64,000 nt of DNA, taken from contig JAHDQS010000005.1 of assembly GCA_018433675.1 (NCBI GenBank), forward strand, positions 1-64,000. Reading direction: 5' to 3'. The position numbers and the translations under genes are program-made. Positions 34,340 to 44,221 of this stretch are shown here, piece by piece; the first letter of the stretch is position 1; every line of letters begins with the position of its first letter. Source of the stretch: Clostridia bacterium. Lineage in GTDB: Bacteria; Bacillota; Peptococcia; DRI-13; SM3-B62. A model generated the notes under the pieces. That model was not told where the DNA came from and ran no database searches. It was given only the letters and a program-made list of their open reading frames with translations.

Positions 34340-35170
34340 TCATATTGTAACGACCGTACCTACGTTGCAAAAGAAGAATCTGTCCTTAAACTCCTGAGCC
34401 AGTTTTGCAGATACATCTAAACCGGTACAATGGGATACCCCAAGGTGTTCGATGTTGAATGTCTTTAGAGCTTCAATGGTTTTATTGACCTGCTCTTCGC
34501 TTGACATTCCCAAATGAGTACCGCCAATAACTGTATGGATATGGTCTTGGCCTGTTTTTTTGATTGCATAATCAATTATGTTAATTACTCCGGCATGGGA
34601 ACAGCCTAAAATGATGAACAACCCTTTTTCTGTTTCAATCACAATAGATTGATCATCGTTCACCGGATCCCTGATAAAATCATTTCCTTCCTTGCACACA
34701 ATATCCTGATCCCCTGTTTCAAAATCTGTTACCCGGGGTATTTGTCCTGTTAGATGCAGTCTGGGAGCAATTTCCCTGAATTCAGCACTGAAAATAAAGT
34801 TCGCGCCACTGCTCTCAAGAGCAACTTTGCTAAAGGGCACCCCTATATACATTTTGCCGTTGCGATTAATATAGCATTCCTTAAAGAAATCCGGATGAGA
34901 GTACACATCAACCGGTGAAGGAACCATTGACAACGCCGCCAGTAGTCCGCCCGTATGATCGGAATGGTTATGACTGATAATAATCCCCTTGATGGTAGAA
35001 AGGTCTTTTTTGAAAAACAAGGCATTGTTAACCAACGACAATCCCTGCCCTGTGTCAAACAGAAAGTTACCATGATTTGTTTCTATGAACACTGCCCATC
35101 CATGTTCTGCCGTAGCACCTAAGTTTCCTGAAACCGTGTTTTCACATAAAACCGTTGCTCTTATTTCCAC
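34340..35170 (-). CDS. MBL-fold metallo-hydrolase, 276 residues
   Basis: A metallo-beta-lactamase fold enzyme with the metal motif SHNHSDHTGG (about 68-77), a Cys/His site in GCSHAG (about 190) and a final His near GVSHCTG (about 246). It resembles the group named after dihydropterin ribofuranosyl-aminobenzene phosphate synthase, whose substrate in bacteria is unknown. The start is uncertain: GTG at 35170 has GGGGGG 11 bases upstream, whereas the in-frame GTG at 35182 touches that site. It stands between pta and DUF177. Confidence 0.8.
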   Translation of the reverse strand: MEIRATVLCENTVSGNLGATAEHGWAVFIETNHGNFLFDTGQGLSLVNNALFFKKDLSTIKGIIISHNHSDHTGGLLAALSMVPSPVDVYSHPDFFKECYINRNGKMYIGVPFSKVALESSGANFIFSAEFREIAPRLHLTGQIPRVTDFETGDQDIVCKEGNDFIRDPVNDDQSIVIETEKGLFIILGCSHAGVINIIDYAIKKTGQDHIHTVIGGTHLGMSSEEQVNKTIEALKTFNIEHLGVSHCTGLDVSAKLAQEFKDRFFFCNVGTVVTI

Positions 35171-35214
35171 AATACATAGCACCCCCCAACTATATCTCTT
35201 GCTTTATCTTTAAT

Positions 35215-36210
35215 TTAGCTTAACTTCTGACAACAGGTCATAGCGACAGTGTTAACTATATCCTCTACACTGCAACCCCTGGAAAGATCATTGACCGGTT
35301 TGGCCATACCCTGTAGTACAGGTCCAATCGGTTCTGCCAGGCCTAAACGCTGAACTAGCTTGTAGCCGATATTACCCGCTTGCAGATCAGGGAAAACAAG
35401 AACGTTTGCTTTGCCGGCGACCTTACTATCAGGGGCTTTTGATGCTGCAACCTTAGGCACTATAGCTGCATCCAGCTGCAATTCACCGTCTATCTGTAAA
35501 TCGGGATACTTATCCTTGGCCAGCCTGGTAGCCCTGACAACCTTTTCAACAAGTTCATGCTTTGCACTGCCCATTGTCGAAAAAGACAGCATCGCTACCT
35601 TTGGCTCCATACCGACTAAATCCCTTGCAGTCTGGGCGGAACAATAGGCTATTTCCGCCAATTGCCCTGCTGTTGGATTAGGGGTTACGGCACAATCGGC
35701 AAAAACAAAAACCCCTTCCTCCCCAAATTCTTTTACCGGAGTAACCATCATAAACGCACCGGAAACAACCGTAATCCCGGGAGCAGTCTTGATGATCTGC
35801 AAGGCCGGTTTTAAAACATTCCCCGTTGTGTTTTCGGCCCCGGCGACGAATCCTTCTACCTCGCCTTTATACACCATCATCGCCCCAAAATAGAGCGTAT
35901 TCTTCATCAGCTTTTCCGCTTCCTCACGCTTTAATTCCTTTTTCTTGCGTATTTCCACAAGTTCATCAACATACGAAGCAAAACAAGGAGCCTCTACAGG
36001 ATTAATTATCGTAATATCGTCTAATTCCGCCCCCACCGACTTGGCGACCTCTTTAACTTCCTTTTCATCACCTAGTAAAGTCACCTTAGCCAGACCTTCC
36101 GCTTGGATGATTTGGGCAGCCTGAACGGTTCTCGGTTCTGTTCCCTCAGGCAGTACAATCCTTCGCTTATTCTGTTTCGCCTTTGCTTTGATTTTCTCAA
36201 CCAAATTCAT
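35215..36210 (-). CDS. pta: Phosphate acetyltransferase
   Basis: 331 residues, the short (catalytic domain only) form. It interconverts acetyl-CoA and acetyl phosphate, feeding acetate kinase for ATP. RRIVLPEGTEPRT (16-28), the substrate-binding GFVAGAENTTG (about 120-130), and SFSTMGSAKH (about 210-219) are characteristic. The ATG follows AGAGGGGGTC. No ackA is adjacent. It would draw on acetyl-CoA made by the HMG-CoA lyase pathway encoded further right, though this link is inference. Confidence 0.95.
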   Translation of the reverse strand: MNLVEKIKAKAKQNKRRIVLPEGTEPRTVQAAQIIQAEGLAKVTLLGDEKEVKEVAKSVGAELDDITIINPVEAPCFASYVDELVEIRKKKELKREEAEKLMKNTLYFGAMMVYKGEVEGFVAGAENTTGNVLKPALQIIKTAPGITVVSGAFMMVTPVKEFGEEGVFVFADCAVTPNPTAGQLAEIAYCSAQTARDLVGMEPKVAMLSFSTMGSAKHELVEKVVRATRLAKDKYPDLQIDGELQLDAAIVPKVAASKAPDSKVAGKANVLVFPDLQAGNIGYKLVQRLGLAEPIGPVLQGMAKPVNDLSRGCSVEDIVNTVAMTCCQKLS

Positions 36211-36359
36211 TTAATTTGACCCCCTCTGGAATTTTTCTTCACCAAATCTATATATATTCGCCACTTTCTGCGAATTTCCTATATCAAATCATATTTTTTT
36301 AAGTGTTTTTTTTATATAATTGAAGTAGATTAAACTTTCCATACATTTGGAGGCCGACT

Positions 36360-37622
36360 ATGAACGTTGTAGGAATCATCTGCGAATATAACCCATTTCA
36401 TAACGGGCACTTATATCACCTGCAGGCAGCGAAGAAAGCATCCTCCTCATCCGCCGTCGTTTGCGTGATGAGTGGTAATTTCACCCAAAGAGGAGAACCT
36501 TCAATAGTTAACAAATGGGCCAGGACGGAAATGGCCATTGCTGCCGGTGCTGATGTAGTTTTTGAGCTTCCGGTGCTCTATGCAACTCGCAGTGCTTACT
36601 GGTTTGCCCGCGGCGGTATCGAAACACTCCACAGTACCGGAGTAGTCTCGCATCTGGCCTTTGGTGCCGAAAACGTCTGCGCTGAAGCCATGCAAGAAAC
36701 AGTAAAGATTTTAACACATGAAACCGCAGCCTTTCGAAAAAAGCTAAAACACTCCTTAAAACAAGGAATGTCCTATCCAAAAGCCCGTTCAACAGCATTA
36801 AAAACCGAATTTCCCGGCAAGACGGAACTATGGTCAAAACCCAACAACGTGCTGGCTCTTACCTACCTACAGGTATTACAAGAGTTAGACATAAAAATGC
36901 AGCCCGTCATTATCAAGCGCCAAGGACTTGGCTACGAAAGCCTCAAATTGCAAGAAGGCGTTTTCCCCAGCGCCACAGCGCTCAGAAACGAACTGTCCGT
37001 AACACAATCAAGCGGTTTTTTGCTTTCTCTGGAAAAAATCCACCCGCACCTGCCCGCAGCCGCATATATGCTGCTGAAAAAGGAATACTTACAAGGCTGC
37101 TGTCCGGTGACCCCGCAGACCTTTTCTCCTCAAATCATGACCCTACTCAGGCGCAGCACGGAAAAAGAAATATGCCAAATAGTTGATGTTACAGAAGGGC
37201 TGGAAAACAGGATCTCGGCTCTTGCTCAAGAATGCGGTGATACCACAGAATTTCTGGGTAAATTAAAAACAAAACGCTTTACCTATACCAGGTTGCAGCG
37301 TTTTCTAATCCATCTGCTGCTAAACTACACACGTGATAACGAAAAGCACATAAAAAAAGGGCCTCCCTATCTGCGTGTCCTGGGTTTCAGTAAGAAGGGC
37401 CAGACGCTTTTAAAAACAATCTCCTCCGCATCAGATCTGCCCGTCATTGTCAAAGCAGCCCATGCAAAAAAATACTGCCGCAATGATGAGTCTTTTAATG
37501 CTTTTTGGGAAATGGATACTCTTGCTACAAACCTTTATAACCTCGCTTATCCCGAAGTATCCCAAAGAACGGGAAACCAAGATTACCGCCGAGGACCTGT
37601 TCTACAAACCGACTGCTTTTAA
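36360..37622 (+). CDS. tmcAL: tRNA(Met) cytidine acetate ligase TmcAL (YlbM)
   Basis: 420 residues; uses acetate and ATP to form ac4C at the wobble base of elongator tRNA-Met. The nucleotidyltransferase motif FHNGHLYH is at 13-20, and MSGNFTQRGEPS (about 38-49) and NNVLALTYLQ (about 161-170) are conserved. The ATG follows TTTGGAGG by 7 bases. It is divergent from pta and overlaps the 3' end of the convergent patatin-like gene by 21 bases. Confidence 0.95.
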   Translation: MNVVGIICEYNPFHNGHLYHLQAAKKASSSSAVVCVMSGNFTQRGEPSIVNKWARTEMAIAAGADVVFELPVLYATRSAYWFARGGIETLHSTGVVSHLAFGAENVCAEAMQETVKILTHETAAFRKKLKHSLKQGMSYPKARSTALKTEFPGKTELWSKPNNVLALTYLQVLQELDIKMQPVIIKRQGLGYESLKLQEGVFPSATALRNELSVTQSSGFLLSLEKIHPHLPAAAYMLLKKEYLQGCCPVTPQTFSPQIMTLLRRSTEKEICQIVDVTEGLENRISALAQECGDTTEFLGKLKTKRFTYTRLQRFLIHLLLNYTRDNEKHIKKGPPYLRVLGFSKKGQTLLKTISSASDLPVIVKAAHAKKYCRNDESFNAFWEMDTLATNLYNLAYPEVSQRTGNQDYRRGPVLQTDCF

Positions 37623-38381
37623 TAGTCCGCTCAATTTTTCTTCCGCTGCCCTTCTTCCTTCTTCGATACAAAACTCAACCTTGTTAAAATCCAAAACGGC
37701 AACCTTCCTCATATCAGGTGTAATTAAAATGTCCGCTTCTTTAAGCTTGATCTTGCTGATTTCACTTTCCAGTATGTTAATTGACTGGCTGATAACATCA
37801 TAAATGTTATTTACCTGTACCACATCTCCCTCATATTGCTGATAATAGTTGACGTCGACTCCAATAACGATATCAGCCCCCATCTCTTTGACAACACTGA
37901 TCGGTACCCTATCCTTAACAGCCCCGTCCACCAATAGTTTCCCGTCGATACGAACAGGATTGAAAATGCCGGGAATCGAGATGCTGGCCCTAATGGCCGA
38001 GGCAATATTACCCTCCTTAAAGACCACCCTTTCCATTCTCTCAATATCCGTTGCGATTACGGAAAGCGGAATGTTTAACTGGTCAAAATCCTTATTATGC
38101 GTCAACAAACGAGCAATCTCCAGCACCTTTTCTCCCCTCAAAAGACCCATTTTGGGAATTGTGACATCCACAAAATGCGATTGGTTCAACTTACAGGCCA
38201 GTTTCGCCATAAAATCCGGGTCCGCACCGGCAGCATAAGCTGCCCCTACTATTGCGCCCATGCTCGAACCGGCAATGAAATCAACCGGTATATTTTCCCT
38301 TTTAATGACCTGCAAAATACCGATGTGGGAAAGCCCTTTAGCTCCACCCGCTCCAAGCGCCAGCCCGACTTTTTTTCTCAT
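37602..38381 (-). CDS. Patatin-like phospholipase (RssA/YlbK-type)
   Basis: 259 residues. All patatin motifs are present: oxyanion loop GAGGAKG (8-14), nucleophile GSSMG (about 39-43) and DGA (about 150) that completes the Ser-Asp dyad. The start at 38381 (MRKKVG) has AGGTGGTCAAT upstream; the longer frame to 38438 has no site. It lies between tmcAL (ylbM) and ylbJ, as in Bacillus, where the homologue is ylbK. Its substrate is unknown; lipid ester hydrolysis is the family activity. Confidence 0.9.
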   Translation of the reverse strand: MRKKVGLALGAGGAKGLSHIGILQVIKRENIPVDFIAGSSMGAIVGAAYAAGADPDFMAKLACKLNQSHFVDVTIPKMGLLRGEKVLEIARLLTHNKDFDQLNIPLSVIATDIERMERVVFKEGNIASAIRASISIPGIFNPVRIDGKLLVDGAVKDRVPISVVKEMGADIVIGVDVNYYQQYEGDVVQVNNIYDVISQSINILESEISKIKLKEADILITPDMRKVAVLDFNKVEFCIEEGRRAAEEKLSGLLKAVGL

Positions 38382-38493
38382 ATTGACCACCTTTATCCAT
38401 GTAATTAACCAATTAGCGAACGCACAAATACTTGTCATAGCAATTCCCTGTTTTCATATTTATTAAAGAGAGTACTTCAGGGGATGGCGCATT

Positions 38494-39714
38494 ATGATAA
38501 TTAAATACAGTACCGTTAGATTATTTTTCCTCTCTCTTATATTATCCCTCTTTGCCTTATTCCTATTAATCGGCCTTTTCATCTGGCCGGAGGGGGCCTT
38601 GGAGGGTGCAAAACACGGGTTGGAATTATGGGCTTTTGTACTGGTCCCATCATTGCTGCCGTTTTTTATCATGGCCGAAATACTTTTAGGACTAGGTATA
38701 GTCAAAACACTGGGCATCTTGATGGAACCACTAATGAGACCTCTTTTTAAGCTGCCGGGTTCAACTGCTTTTGTCGTCGCCATGGGTTTTACCTCAGGCT
38801 ACCCTATGGGCGCAATACTTACAAGACGTTTGCATGAAGAAAAACTGTGCTCGACTGCAGAGTGCGAAAGACTTGTGGCCTTTACAAATAACTCCAGTCC
38901 CGTCTTTATCCTCGTCGCCGTTGCGGTCGGAATGTTCGATAGCCAACAGCTTGGTTTGATTACAGCATTTTCGCATTATACCTCCAATATCATACTGGGG
39001 ATAATTCTGGGACTGCTGCCGTTTGCCAAAGGACAATACACAGACTTTTCACCCGGCATCATCAAAAGGGCCTTAAGTACATTCCTGGCCGCACAGAAAA
39101 AACGCAAGCCCCTCGGCACCCTTTTGGGGGACGGAATTAAAAAGGGGATCAACAATATTACCCTGATTGGCGGTTTTGTGGTACTCTTTGCGGTCATCAT
39201 CAAACTGCTCTCTTCCTCTGGCCTGCAAAAGTATTTGGAAACGATAAGTCTTCTGTTGCTTCACCCGACAGCCTTGCCTGATTTTTTGAGCAAACCATTG
39301 GCTACAGGCTTTTGGGAAATGACGCTTGGCTTAAAGGAAGCTTCCCTCTTTAAATTGTCCTTACCGCAACAAGCAGCAGTAATCAGCCTCCTGATGGGTT
39401 GGAGTGGTCTTTCGATTCAAGCACAAGTGGTCAGTATCCTGGCAGGCTCCAACATTCGCACTCACCTTTACCATATTTGTAGAATACTGCAAGGTCTGCT
39501 TTCAGCCGTATTAGCCTATGTACTCGCTTCAACAAAAAACTTTCTGCACACAGAAACGGCGACACCTGTCTTCAACGTCATCCGACACATCGACGGCCCC
39601 ACCCTTCTTTTTAAGTACAATTTTATTCTAGCAGCAAAAGCCTTTATCCTAATATTACTGGTTTTTCTATTCCTATCGGCAGTTCTCGCCATGGCAAGAC
39701 ACCTAACTGATTGA
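38494..39714 (+). CDS. ylbJ: Sporulation integral membrane protein YlbJ
   Basis: 406 residues with about nine hydrophobic segments, of the nucleoside-transporter-like (Gate) fold. GFTSGYPMGA (about 92-101) and FTNNSSPVFIL (about 130-140) are conserved in YlbJ, a protein made in the mother cell and required for spore coat or lipid-dependent steps in Bacillus. It is transcribed away from the patatin-like gene. The ATG follows the GGGGATGGCGC region. It supports the view that the organism forms spores. Confidence 0.92.
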   Translation: MIIKYSTVRLFFLSLILSLFALFLLIGLFIWPEGALEGAKHGLELWAFVLVPSLLPFFIMAEILLGLGIVKTLGILMEPLMRPLFKLPGSTAFVVAMGFTSGYPMGAILTRRLHEEKLCSTAECERLVAFTNNSSPVFILVAVAVGMFDSQQLGLITAFSHYTSNIILGIILGLLPFAKGQYTDFSPGIIKRALSTFLAAQKKRKPLGTLLGDGIKKGINNITLIGGFVVLFAVIIKLLSSSGLQKYLETISLLLLHPTALPDFLSKPLATGFWEMTLGLKEASLFKLSLPQQAAVISLLMGWSGLSIQAQVVSILAGSNIRTHLYHICRILQGLLSAVLAYVLASTKNFLHTETATPVFNVIRHIDGPTLLFKYNFILAAKAFILILLVFLFLSAVLAMARHLTD

Positions 39715-39729
39715 ACCGACCAAAAACGA

Positions 39730-40191
39730 TTATTCCTTTCTTTCGCGCTGGTTTCCCCTTAACTCTTCTCTGCTCGCCCTCACAACCTGTAAGGTTTTCT
39801 CCAGCTCCGCCTGCAGTTGCATCATCACATCGTCGGCATAACTCAAAGCTCCCTGAGTAACCTCCTTCGCAACCTGCTTGGAGTTATCAATAATTTCTTC
39901 ACTTTGGGATTTTGCCAGCCTGACAACCTCACTCTCTCCTGCCAGACGCTGCAGTTTAGCTTTAGCAGCCTCAATAATCGTCTCGGCCTCACGCTCCGCC
40001 TCTCCAATCAACCTTTCCCTTTCCCGCATAATCCATTCTGCCTCTTGGATAGCTTCCGGAAGGAGCACCCTCATTTTATCAATAAAATTGTACACCGTAT
40101 CCTCATTCATAATCAACTTACCCGTCATGGGAATACGTGAACATTCCTCAACAATATTCTCGAATTCTTCTATCAAGCGTAGCACTTCCAT
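39730..40191 (-). CDS. Coiled-coil protein of the ylbJ-rsmD interval
   Basis: 153 residues, mostly one long charged helix (about 40-150), resembling the b-subunit-like or DivIVA-like proteins found between rsmD and ylbJ in Clostridia. No catalytic motif is visible. The start at 40191 lies 21 bases after the rsmD stop. Homologues are often labelled ATPase without evidence; no P-loop is present here, so that label should not be used. Confidence 0.75.
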   Translation of the reverse strand: MEVLRLIEEFENIVEECSRIPMTGKLIMNEDTVYNFIDKMRVLLPEAIQEAEWIMRERERLIGEAEREAETIIEAAKAKLQRLAGESEVVRLAKSQSEEIIDNSKQVAKEVTQGALSYADDVMMQLQAELEKTLQVVRASREELRGNQRERKE

Positions 40192-40212
40192 TATTCTCCC
40201 TCCATTAATCCA

Positions 40213-40773
40213 TTAATCATAAATCATTTGATAGAACCAGATTCGCGTGTCACCATAAGCTTTATTTCTTACCGCAGTCAATCCACCTATTTTCTCAGGT
40301 AAAATTTCCTTATTCCCGCTTTCCGCAATCACTACCGCTTCATCTTGCAGTAGGGCAGATTGCGCCAAAGCTGTCAGCATCTCCGTATACAATCCCTTGG
40401 CATAGGGCGGATCAAGATACACGATATCGAACCTTAACATTCCCTTTCTGTCAAGATACTCGATCAGACGCAGTGCCTCCATGTTGAAAACCCTGCTCTT
40501 TTCCTCCAACTGACAGTTTTGTATATTTGACCTTATTATATCACAAGATTTTCTCTGAACATCATTAAAACAACAAAAACTTGCTCCTCTGCTTAACGCT
40601 TCAATTCCCATCGAACCTGTGCCGGCAAAAAGGTCCAGGAAGAACGATTCCTGAATCAGAACACCCAAAACATTGAATACCGATTCTTTGACCCTGTCCA
40701 GCGTCGGCCTGATCGTGTTTCCTTTTAAGCATTTTAAATTACGGCCTTTGGCCGATCCTGCTATTACCCGCAT
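40213..40773 (-). CDS. rsmD: 16S rRNA (guanine966-N2)-methyltransferase RsmD
   Basis: 186 residues. SAM-binding LDLFAGTGSMGIEALSRGA (about 45-63) and the catalytic DPPYAKG (about 124-130) identify the enzyme. The ATG at 40773 gives MRVIAGSAKGR, the standard N-terminus; the in-frame TTG at 40785 touches GAGGAG and is less likely. It is upstream of the coiled-coil gene and divergent from gpr. The 270-base gap to gpr holds no convincing gene. Confidence 0.94.
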   Translation of the reverse strand: MRVIAGSAKGRNLKCLKGNTIRPTLDRVKESVFNVLGVLIQESFFLDLFAGTGSMGIEALSRGASFCCFNDVQRKSCDIIRSNIQNCQLEEKSRVFNMEALRLIEYLDRKGMLRFDIVYLDPPYAKGLYTEMLTALAQSALLQDEAVVIAESGNKEILPEKIGGLTAVRNKAYGDTRIWFYQMIYD

Positions 40774-41044
40774 TATACATGGCAACTCCTCATTACCTTA
40801 TTTCGCCGATAATAATAATAATCCTTTTTGCAAACAATAGATATAGAAAAGGACTTATTCTTCCTTGGACATCTGATACTTCTCATTGTTCCCCTTTTCA
40901 ACACTATGCAAGCGTCGTTTTTTGTCATTTTCTCCCGAAATGAACAAACGACGTTTTTCTTTTTTACCAAATTTTATTTTAGCCACATATAAAAGTAATA
41001 AATAGTAAAAAATAACGGCAAAACAATAACAATGGGGTGTTGAT

Positions 41045-42031
41045 TTGCAAACCAGTGAGCTGTACAGACTATTAGGGATCAACCTGGATCTGGCCGTAGA
41101 AGCGCATGATTTGCTGCGTGGTGAGACAGGACGGGAAATTCCGGGAGTAAAAATGGATGAAGAAACCTTTGACAATTGTTCAATCAGAACAATTACCATC
41201 CTTAACGAACAAGGCGAACAAATCATGAGAAGGCAACAGGGAACTTACATAACTATGGAAACAGAGGCTCTAAGAGTCAATAATAAAATTGTGCATAAGG
41301 AAATAGGGGAAATACTGGCAAAATGCTTAAGTAACGTATTGCCTCTAAAAGATGACTCTTCCATTCTGGTCGTTGGTTTAGGTAATTGGAATGCAACACC
41401 GGATTCCCTTGGACCAAAAGTAATCAATTCATCAATGGCTACCAGGCACCTTTTCCATTACGCTCCGGTCGAATTGCAGCAAGGTTTAAGACCCGTATCC
41501 GTGATGGCTCCCGGTGTGTTAGGACTTACAGGTATTGAAACAGCCGAAATCATTAAAGGAACTGTCGACAGAGTTCAACCAGATGTACTAATCTGTATTG
41601 ACTCTTTAGCAGCAGGCAGCGTCGAAAGGATAAACGCCAGTATACAAATCTCCGACACGGGAATCAGCCCCGGCTCGGGCATTGGCAACACGAGGATGGG
41701 CATCAACCCTGAGTCAATGGGCGTACCTGTAATTGCCATCGGCGTTCCGACAGTCGTTCAGGCAGGTATCATCGCCCATCAAACCATGGAGCAATTGTTC
41801 AACCATCTCAATGCGAACCCGGCCCTGCAAGACATGTATATGAGACTCCAACCCATAGCTATCAATGAAATGATCGCCAAAGTCCTGGAACCCTTCGGCG
41901 GACAATTAACCGTAACACCGAAAGAAATAGATGAGCAAATTACCAATACCGCCCGGGTTATCGCGATGGCCCTGGCCCTTGCTCTCCATCCCGGTATGCC
42001 TCCCGATGAGGTCGAACATTATCTTCATTGA
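41045..42031 (+). CDS. gpr: Germination protease GPR
   Basis: 328 residues; the aspartate-type endoprotease that degrades small acid-soluble proteins in germinating spores. GLGNWNATPDSLGPKVI (about 113-129) and PGVLGLTGIET (about 159-169) are family signatures, with ICIDSLAAGS (about 193-202). The start is TTG at 41045 with GGGGTG 5 bases upstream. The family is made as a zymogen and trimmed near residue 15. It is convergent with the SASP gene, its substrate, across a shared terminator. Confidence 0.95.
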   Translation: MQTSELYRLLGINLDLAVEAHDLLRGETGREIPGVKMDEETFDNCSIRTITILNEQGEQIMRRQQGTYITMETEALRVNNKIVHKEIGEILAKCLSNVLPLKDDSSILVVGLGNWNATPDSLGPKVINSSMATRHLFHYAPVELQQGLRPVSVMAPGVLGLTGIETAEIIKGTVDRVQPDVLICIDSLAAGSVERINASIQISDTGISPGSGIGNTRMGINPESMGVPVIAIGVPTVVQAGIIAHQTMEQLFNHLNANPALQDMYMRLQPIAINEMIAKVLEPFGGQLTVTPKEIDEQITNTARVIAMALALALHPGMPPDEVEHYLH

Positions 42032-42046
42032 TTTTTCTGCAGTATT

Positions 42047-42083
42047 AAAAACAAGCAGGAACCTGCATTCCTGCTTGTTTTGT
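42047..42083. terminator. Bidirectional terminator between gpr and the SASP gene
   Basis: ACAAGCAGGA and TCCTGCTTGT form a 10-bp stem flanked by AAAA and TTTTG, serving both convergent genes. Confidence 0.85.
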
Positions 42084-42089
42084 TCATTA

Positions 42090-42308
42090 TTACAGCTGGC
42101 CTTGATTCTTAGAAAGAGCATCTTCGGCGTACTGCACCAGCTTCCGCGTCATATAACCTCCGACATAGCCGTTCTGGCGGGATGTCAGCTGGCCTTTGTC
42201 GCTCTGCTGATAGTTTGCCAACCCCAGTTCATTAGCAATCTCGTACTTAAGCTGATCTAAGGCATAAGCTGCTCCCTGAACTGCGGGCTTGTTGGTATTT
42301 CTGCTCAT
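42090..42308 (-). CDS. Alpha/beta-type small acid-soluble spore protein
   Basis: 72 residues. It binds and protects spore DNA. The GPR cleavage-type segment KYEIANELGL (about 22-31) and the C-terminal GYVGGYMTRKLV (about 47-58) are diagnostic of alpha/beta SASPs. The start at 42308 (MSRNTN) is set by GGGAGGTGAAATAATA; the longer frame is not used. A SigG-like promoter precedes it (42372-42402) and gpr lies beside it. Confidence 0.95.
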   Translation of the reverse strand: MSRNTNKPAVQGAAYALDQLKYEIANELGLANYQQSDKGQLTSRQNGYVGGYMTRKLVQYAEDALSKNQGQL

Positions 42309-42371
42309 TATTATTTCACCTCCCTTCAAAAGAATGTGACCTTTGAGGGGAACCAAATCTTTTTCTACCCT

Positions 42372-42402
42372 TATTATGAACTGCAATTAAATGTTTTATA
42401 CT
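42372..42402 (-). promoter_or_regulatory. SigG-like promoter of the SASP gene
   Basis: AGTATA (42397-42402), an 18-base spacer and CATAATA (42372-42378) on the minus strand resemble forespore SigG promoters. SASP genes are SigG-dependent in Bacillus. Confidence 0.55.
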
Positions 42403-42446
42403 TTCATAAAAAACAACTATTTTAGAATCTTTTACCATGAATAACC

Positions 42447-42506
42447 ATAAAAATTAAAGCGCACCTCCACATGCCAGATTTTCTATCCAACATTTGAGGT
42501 GCACTT
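42447..42506 (-). terminator. Terminator of the methylmalonyl-CoA operon
   Basis: On the minus strand AAGTGCACCTC pairs with GAGGTGCGCTT (11 pairs, one G-T), followed by TAATTTTTATGG. The loop is about 28 bases. It lies about 50 bases after the mmdB stop. Confidence 0.65.
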
Positions 42507-42553
42507 AATCTTTTAAAAAATTTTTTCGTTATAAGTTAACATCCACCTAAAAT

Positions 42554-43744
42554 CTATTGAAACAAGGTCAACAGGACTCCGGCCGCAACGGCAGAACCGA
42601 TTACACCGGCCACGTTTGGCCCCATGGCGTGCATCAACAGGAAGTTTTTGGGGTTATCCTTCTGTCCAACTACCTGGGAAACACGGGCAGCCATAGGAAC
42701 AGCGGAGACCCCGGCTGAACCGATAAGCGGATTAACCTTCTTGCCGGAAAGATAATACATGGCAACACCCAGCAGTGTACCTCCGGCTGTACCCACACAA
42801 AAAGCAATCAGACCCAGCACTACTATCGAGATTGTTTCAAAGGAAAGAAATGCCTCGGCATTGGCTGTTGCGCCGACTGTTACACCCAGGAAGATGACGA
42901 CAATATTGTTAATGGCATTTTGCGCCGCATCGCTTAAGCGTGCCACAACCCCGGATTCTCTAAACAGGTTTCCCAGCATTAGCATACCGATCAAGGGTGC
43001 GGAGGCCGGCAAGAGCAAAATGACTATGATGGCAACTGCAATCGGAAATACTATCTTTTCCAGCTTTGATACCGGCCGTAATTGGTCCATTTTAACCATT
43101 CGCATTTCCTTAGTGGTCAGGGCCCGCATGATTGGCGGCTGGATAATCGGAACCAGCGCCATATATGAGTACGCTGCTATCGCAATCGCCCCCAATAGTT
43201 CCGGAGCCAGCTTGGAGGTAAGGAAAATAGCGGTAGGTCCGTCGGCTCCACCGATAATAGCAATGGAAGCTGCCTGTTTCGCTGAAAAACTTAAAAAAGG
43301 CAAGAAATCTAAAAAGAGTGCTCCGATAAAGGTGAAAAAGATACCCAACTGAGCCGCAGCACCCAACAGTAAGGTTTTCGGGTTAGCAATCAAGGGACCG
43401 AAATCGGTCATGGCCCCGACACCCAGGAAAATCAGGGGTGGATAAATGCCCAGCTTCACTCCCTGGTACAAATACCACAGCAAACCTCCCGGCTGGGTCT
43501 TTTCCAGGCCCGTCACCGGATCGATACCCAGGGTAGGTCCGTCCATCAAACCGGTATTAGGCAGGTTTACCAAAAGCATACCAAAGGCTATGGGAAGTAA
43601 AAGCAAGGGTTCGAATTTTTTCACGATAGCCAAATAAAGAAGTACAAATGATATGAGCAGCATTATAATCTGCTGGAGATCCATCGATGTAAAGCCGGTC
43701 CCCACCACCAGGTCATGTAATGCGCCCCAGAAATCTATCTGCAT
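42554..43744 (-). CDS. mmdB: Methylmalonyl-CoA decarboxylase beta subunit (Na+ pump)
   Basis: 396 residues with about ten hydrophobic segments; the OadB/MmdB/GcdB family. It removes the carboxyl from carboxybiotin and exports Na+. The Na+-binding motif region [12 protein letters not shown] (about 162-173) and the [17 protein letters not shown] and GSAGVSAVP parts are conserved. It is last in the operon after the biotin carrier. The substrate is set by the alpha subunit; the neighbouring mmdA, mce and mutase genes point to methylmalonyl-CoA. Confidence 0.94.
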   Translation of the reverse strand: MQIDFWGALHDLVVGTGFTSMDLQQIIMLLISFVLLYLAIVKKFEPLLLLPIAFGMLLVNLPNTGLMDGPTLGIDPVTGLEKTQPGGLLWYLYQGVKLGIYPPLIFLGVGAMTDFGPLIANPKTLLLGAAAQLGIFFTFIGALFLDFLPFLSFSAKQAASIAIIGGADGPTAIFLTSKLAPELLGAIAIAAYSYMALVPIIQPPIMRALTTKEMRMVKMDQLRPVSKLEKIVFPIAVAIIVILLLPASAPLIGMLMLGNLFRESGVVARLSDAAQNAINNIVVIFLGVTVGATANAEAFLSFETISIVVLGLIAFCVGTAGGTLLGVAMYYLSGKKVNPLIGSAGVSAVPMAARVSQVVGQKDNPKNFLLMHAMGPNVAGVIGSAVAAGVLLTLFQ

Positions 43745-43793
43745 GGTAGAAGTTCATCCCCTCTCACGTTAATACGAATAATCCTGTTGCACA

Positions 43794-44183
43794 TTAACCT
43801 ATAACCACAAGTACTTCATCAGAGTCAACGGTAGAACCTTCACTCACTCTGATCTCTTTGACCGTACCTGCAGACTCGGCGAATATTTCATTTTCCATCT
43901 TCATAGCTTCCAGTGTCAACAGCAAATCTCCGTCATTAACCTGTTGCCCTACCTTTGCTTTTATCGACAGTATCTTACCGGGCATCGGTGCAGTTACCAC
44001 CGAAGCGCCAGCCGGGGTAGGTGCCGCAGCTTTTGGTGCAGCAGGAGCAGGAGCAGCCGGTGCAGGTGCTTGCGATACTATAGGTGCAGCTGCCGGTCTC
44101 GCTGCCGGAGCAGAACTTCCTCCTATTTCTTCTACTTCAACTTCATAAGCCTTCCCATTTACTGTTATTTGAAATTTTTTCAT
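43794..44183 (-). CDS. mmdC: Biotin carrier subunit of methylmalonyl-CoA decarboxylase
   Basis: 129 residues. A short N-terminal region (1-25) is followed by an Ala/Pro linker (about 28-58) and a biotinyl domain with the biotin Lys in LEAMKMENEI (about 92-101). The start at 44183 (MKKFQI) follows GAGGAGAGTTAAGG; the longer frame overlaps the gamma gene. It shuttles CO2 from the alpha to the beta subunit. BirA, encoded at 61151-62158, would be needed to biotinylate it. Confidence 0.94.
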   Translation of the reverse strand: MKKFQITVNGKAYEVEVEEIGGSSAPAARPAAAPIVSQAPAPAAPAPAAPKAAAPTPAGASVVTAPMPGKILSIKAKVGQQVNDGDLLLTLEAMKMENEIFAESAGTVKEIRVSEGSTVDSDEVLVVIG

Positions 44184-44221
44184 CCTTAACTCTCCTCTTC
44201 GTATTAGACTTAAGCTTTTTT

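Noticed and set aside
39730-40191. ATPase annotation for the coiled-coil protein
   Set aside because: No P-loop or Walker B motif is present.
40773-40970. Minus-strand frame of 65 residues upstream of rsmD
   Set aside because: Low complexity (YYYY, Lys-rich), no ribosome site, and it occupies the rsmD/gpr promoter gap.
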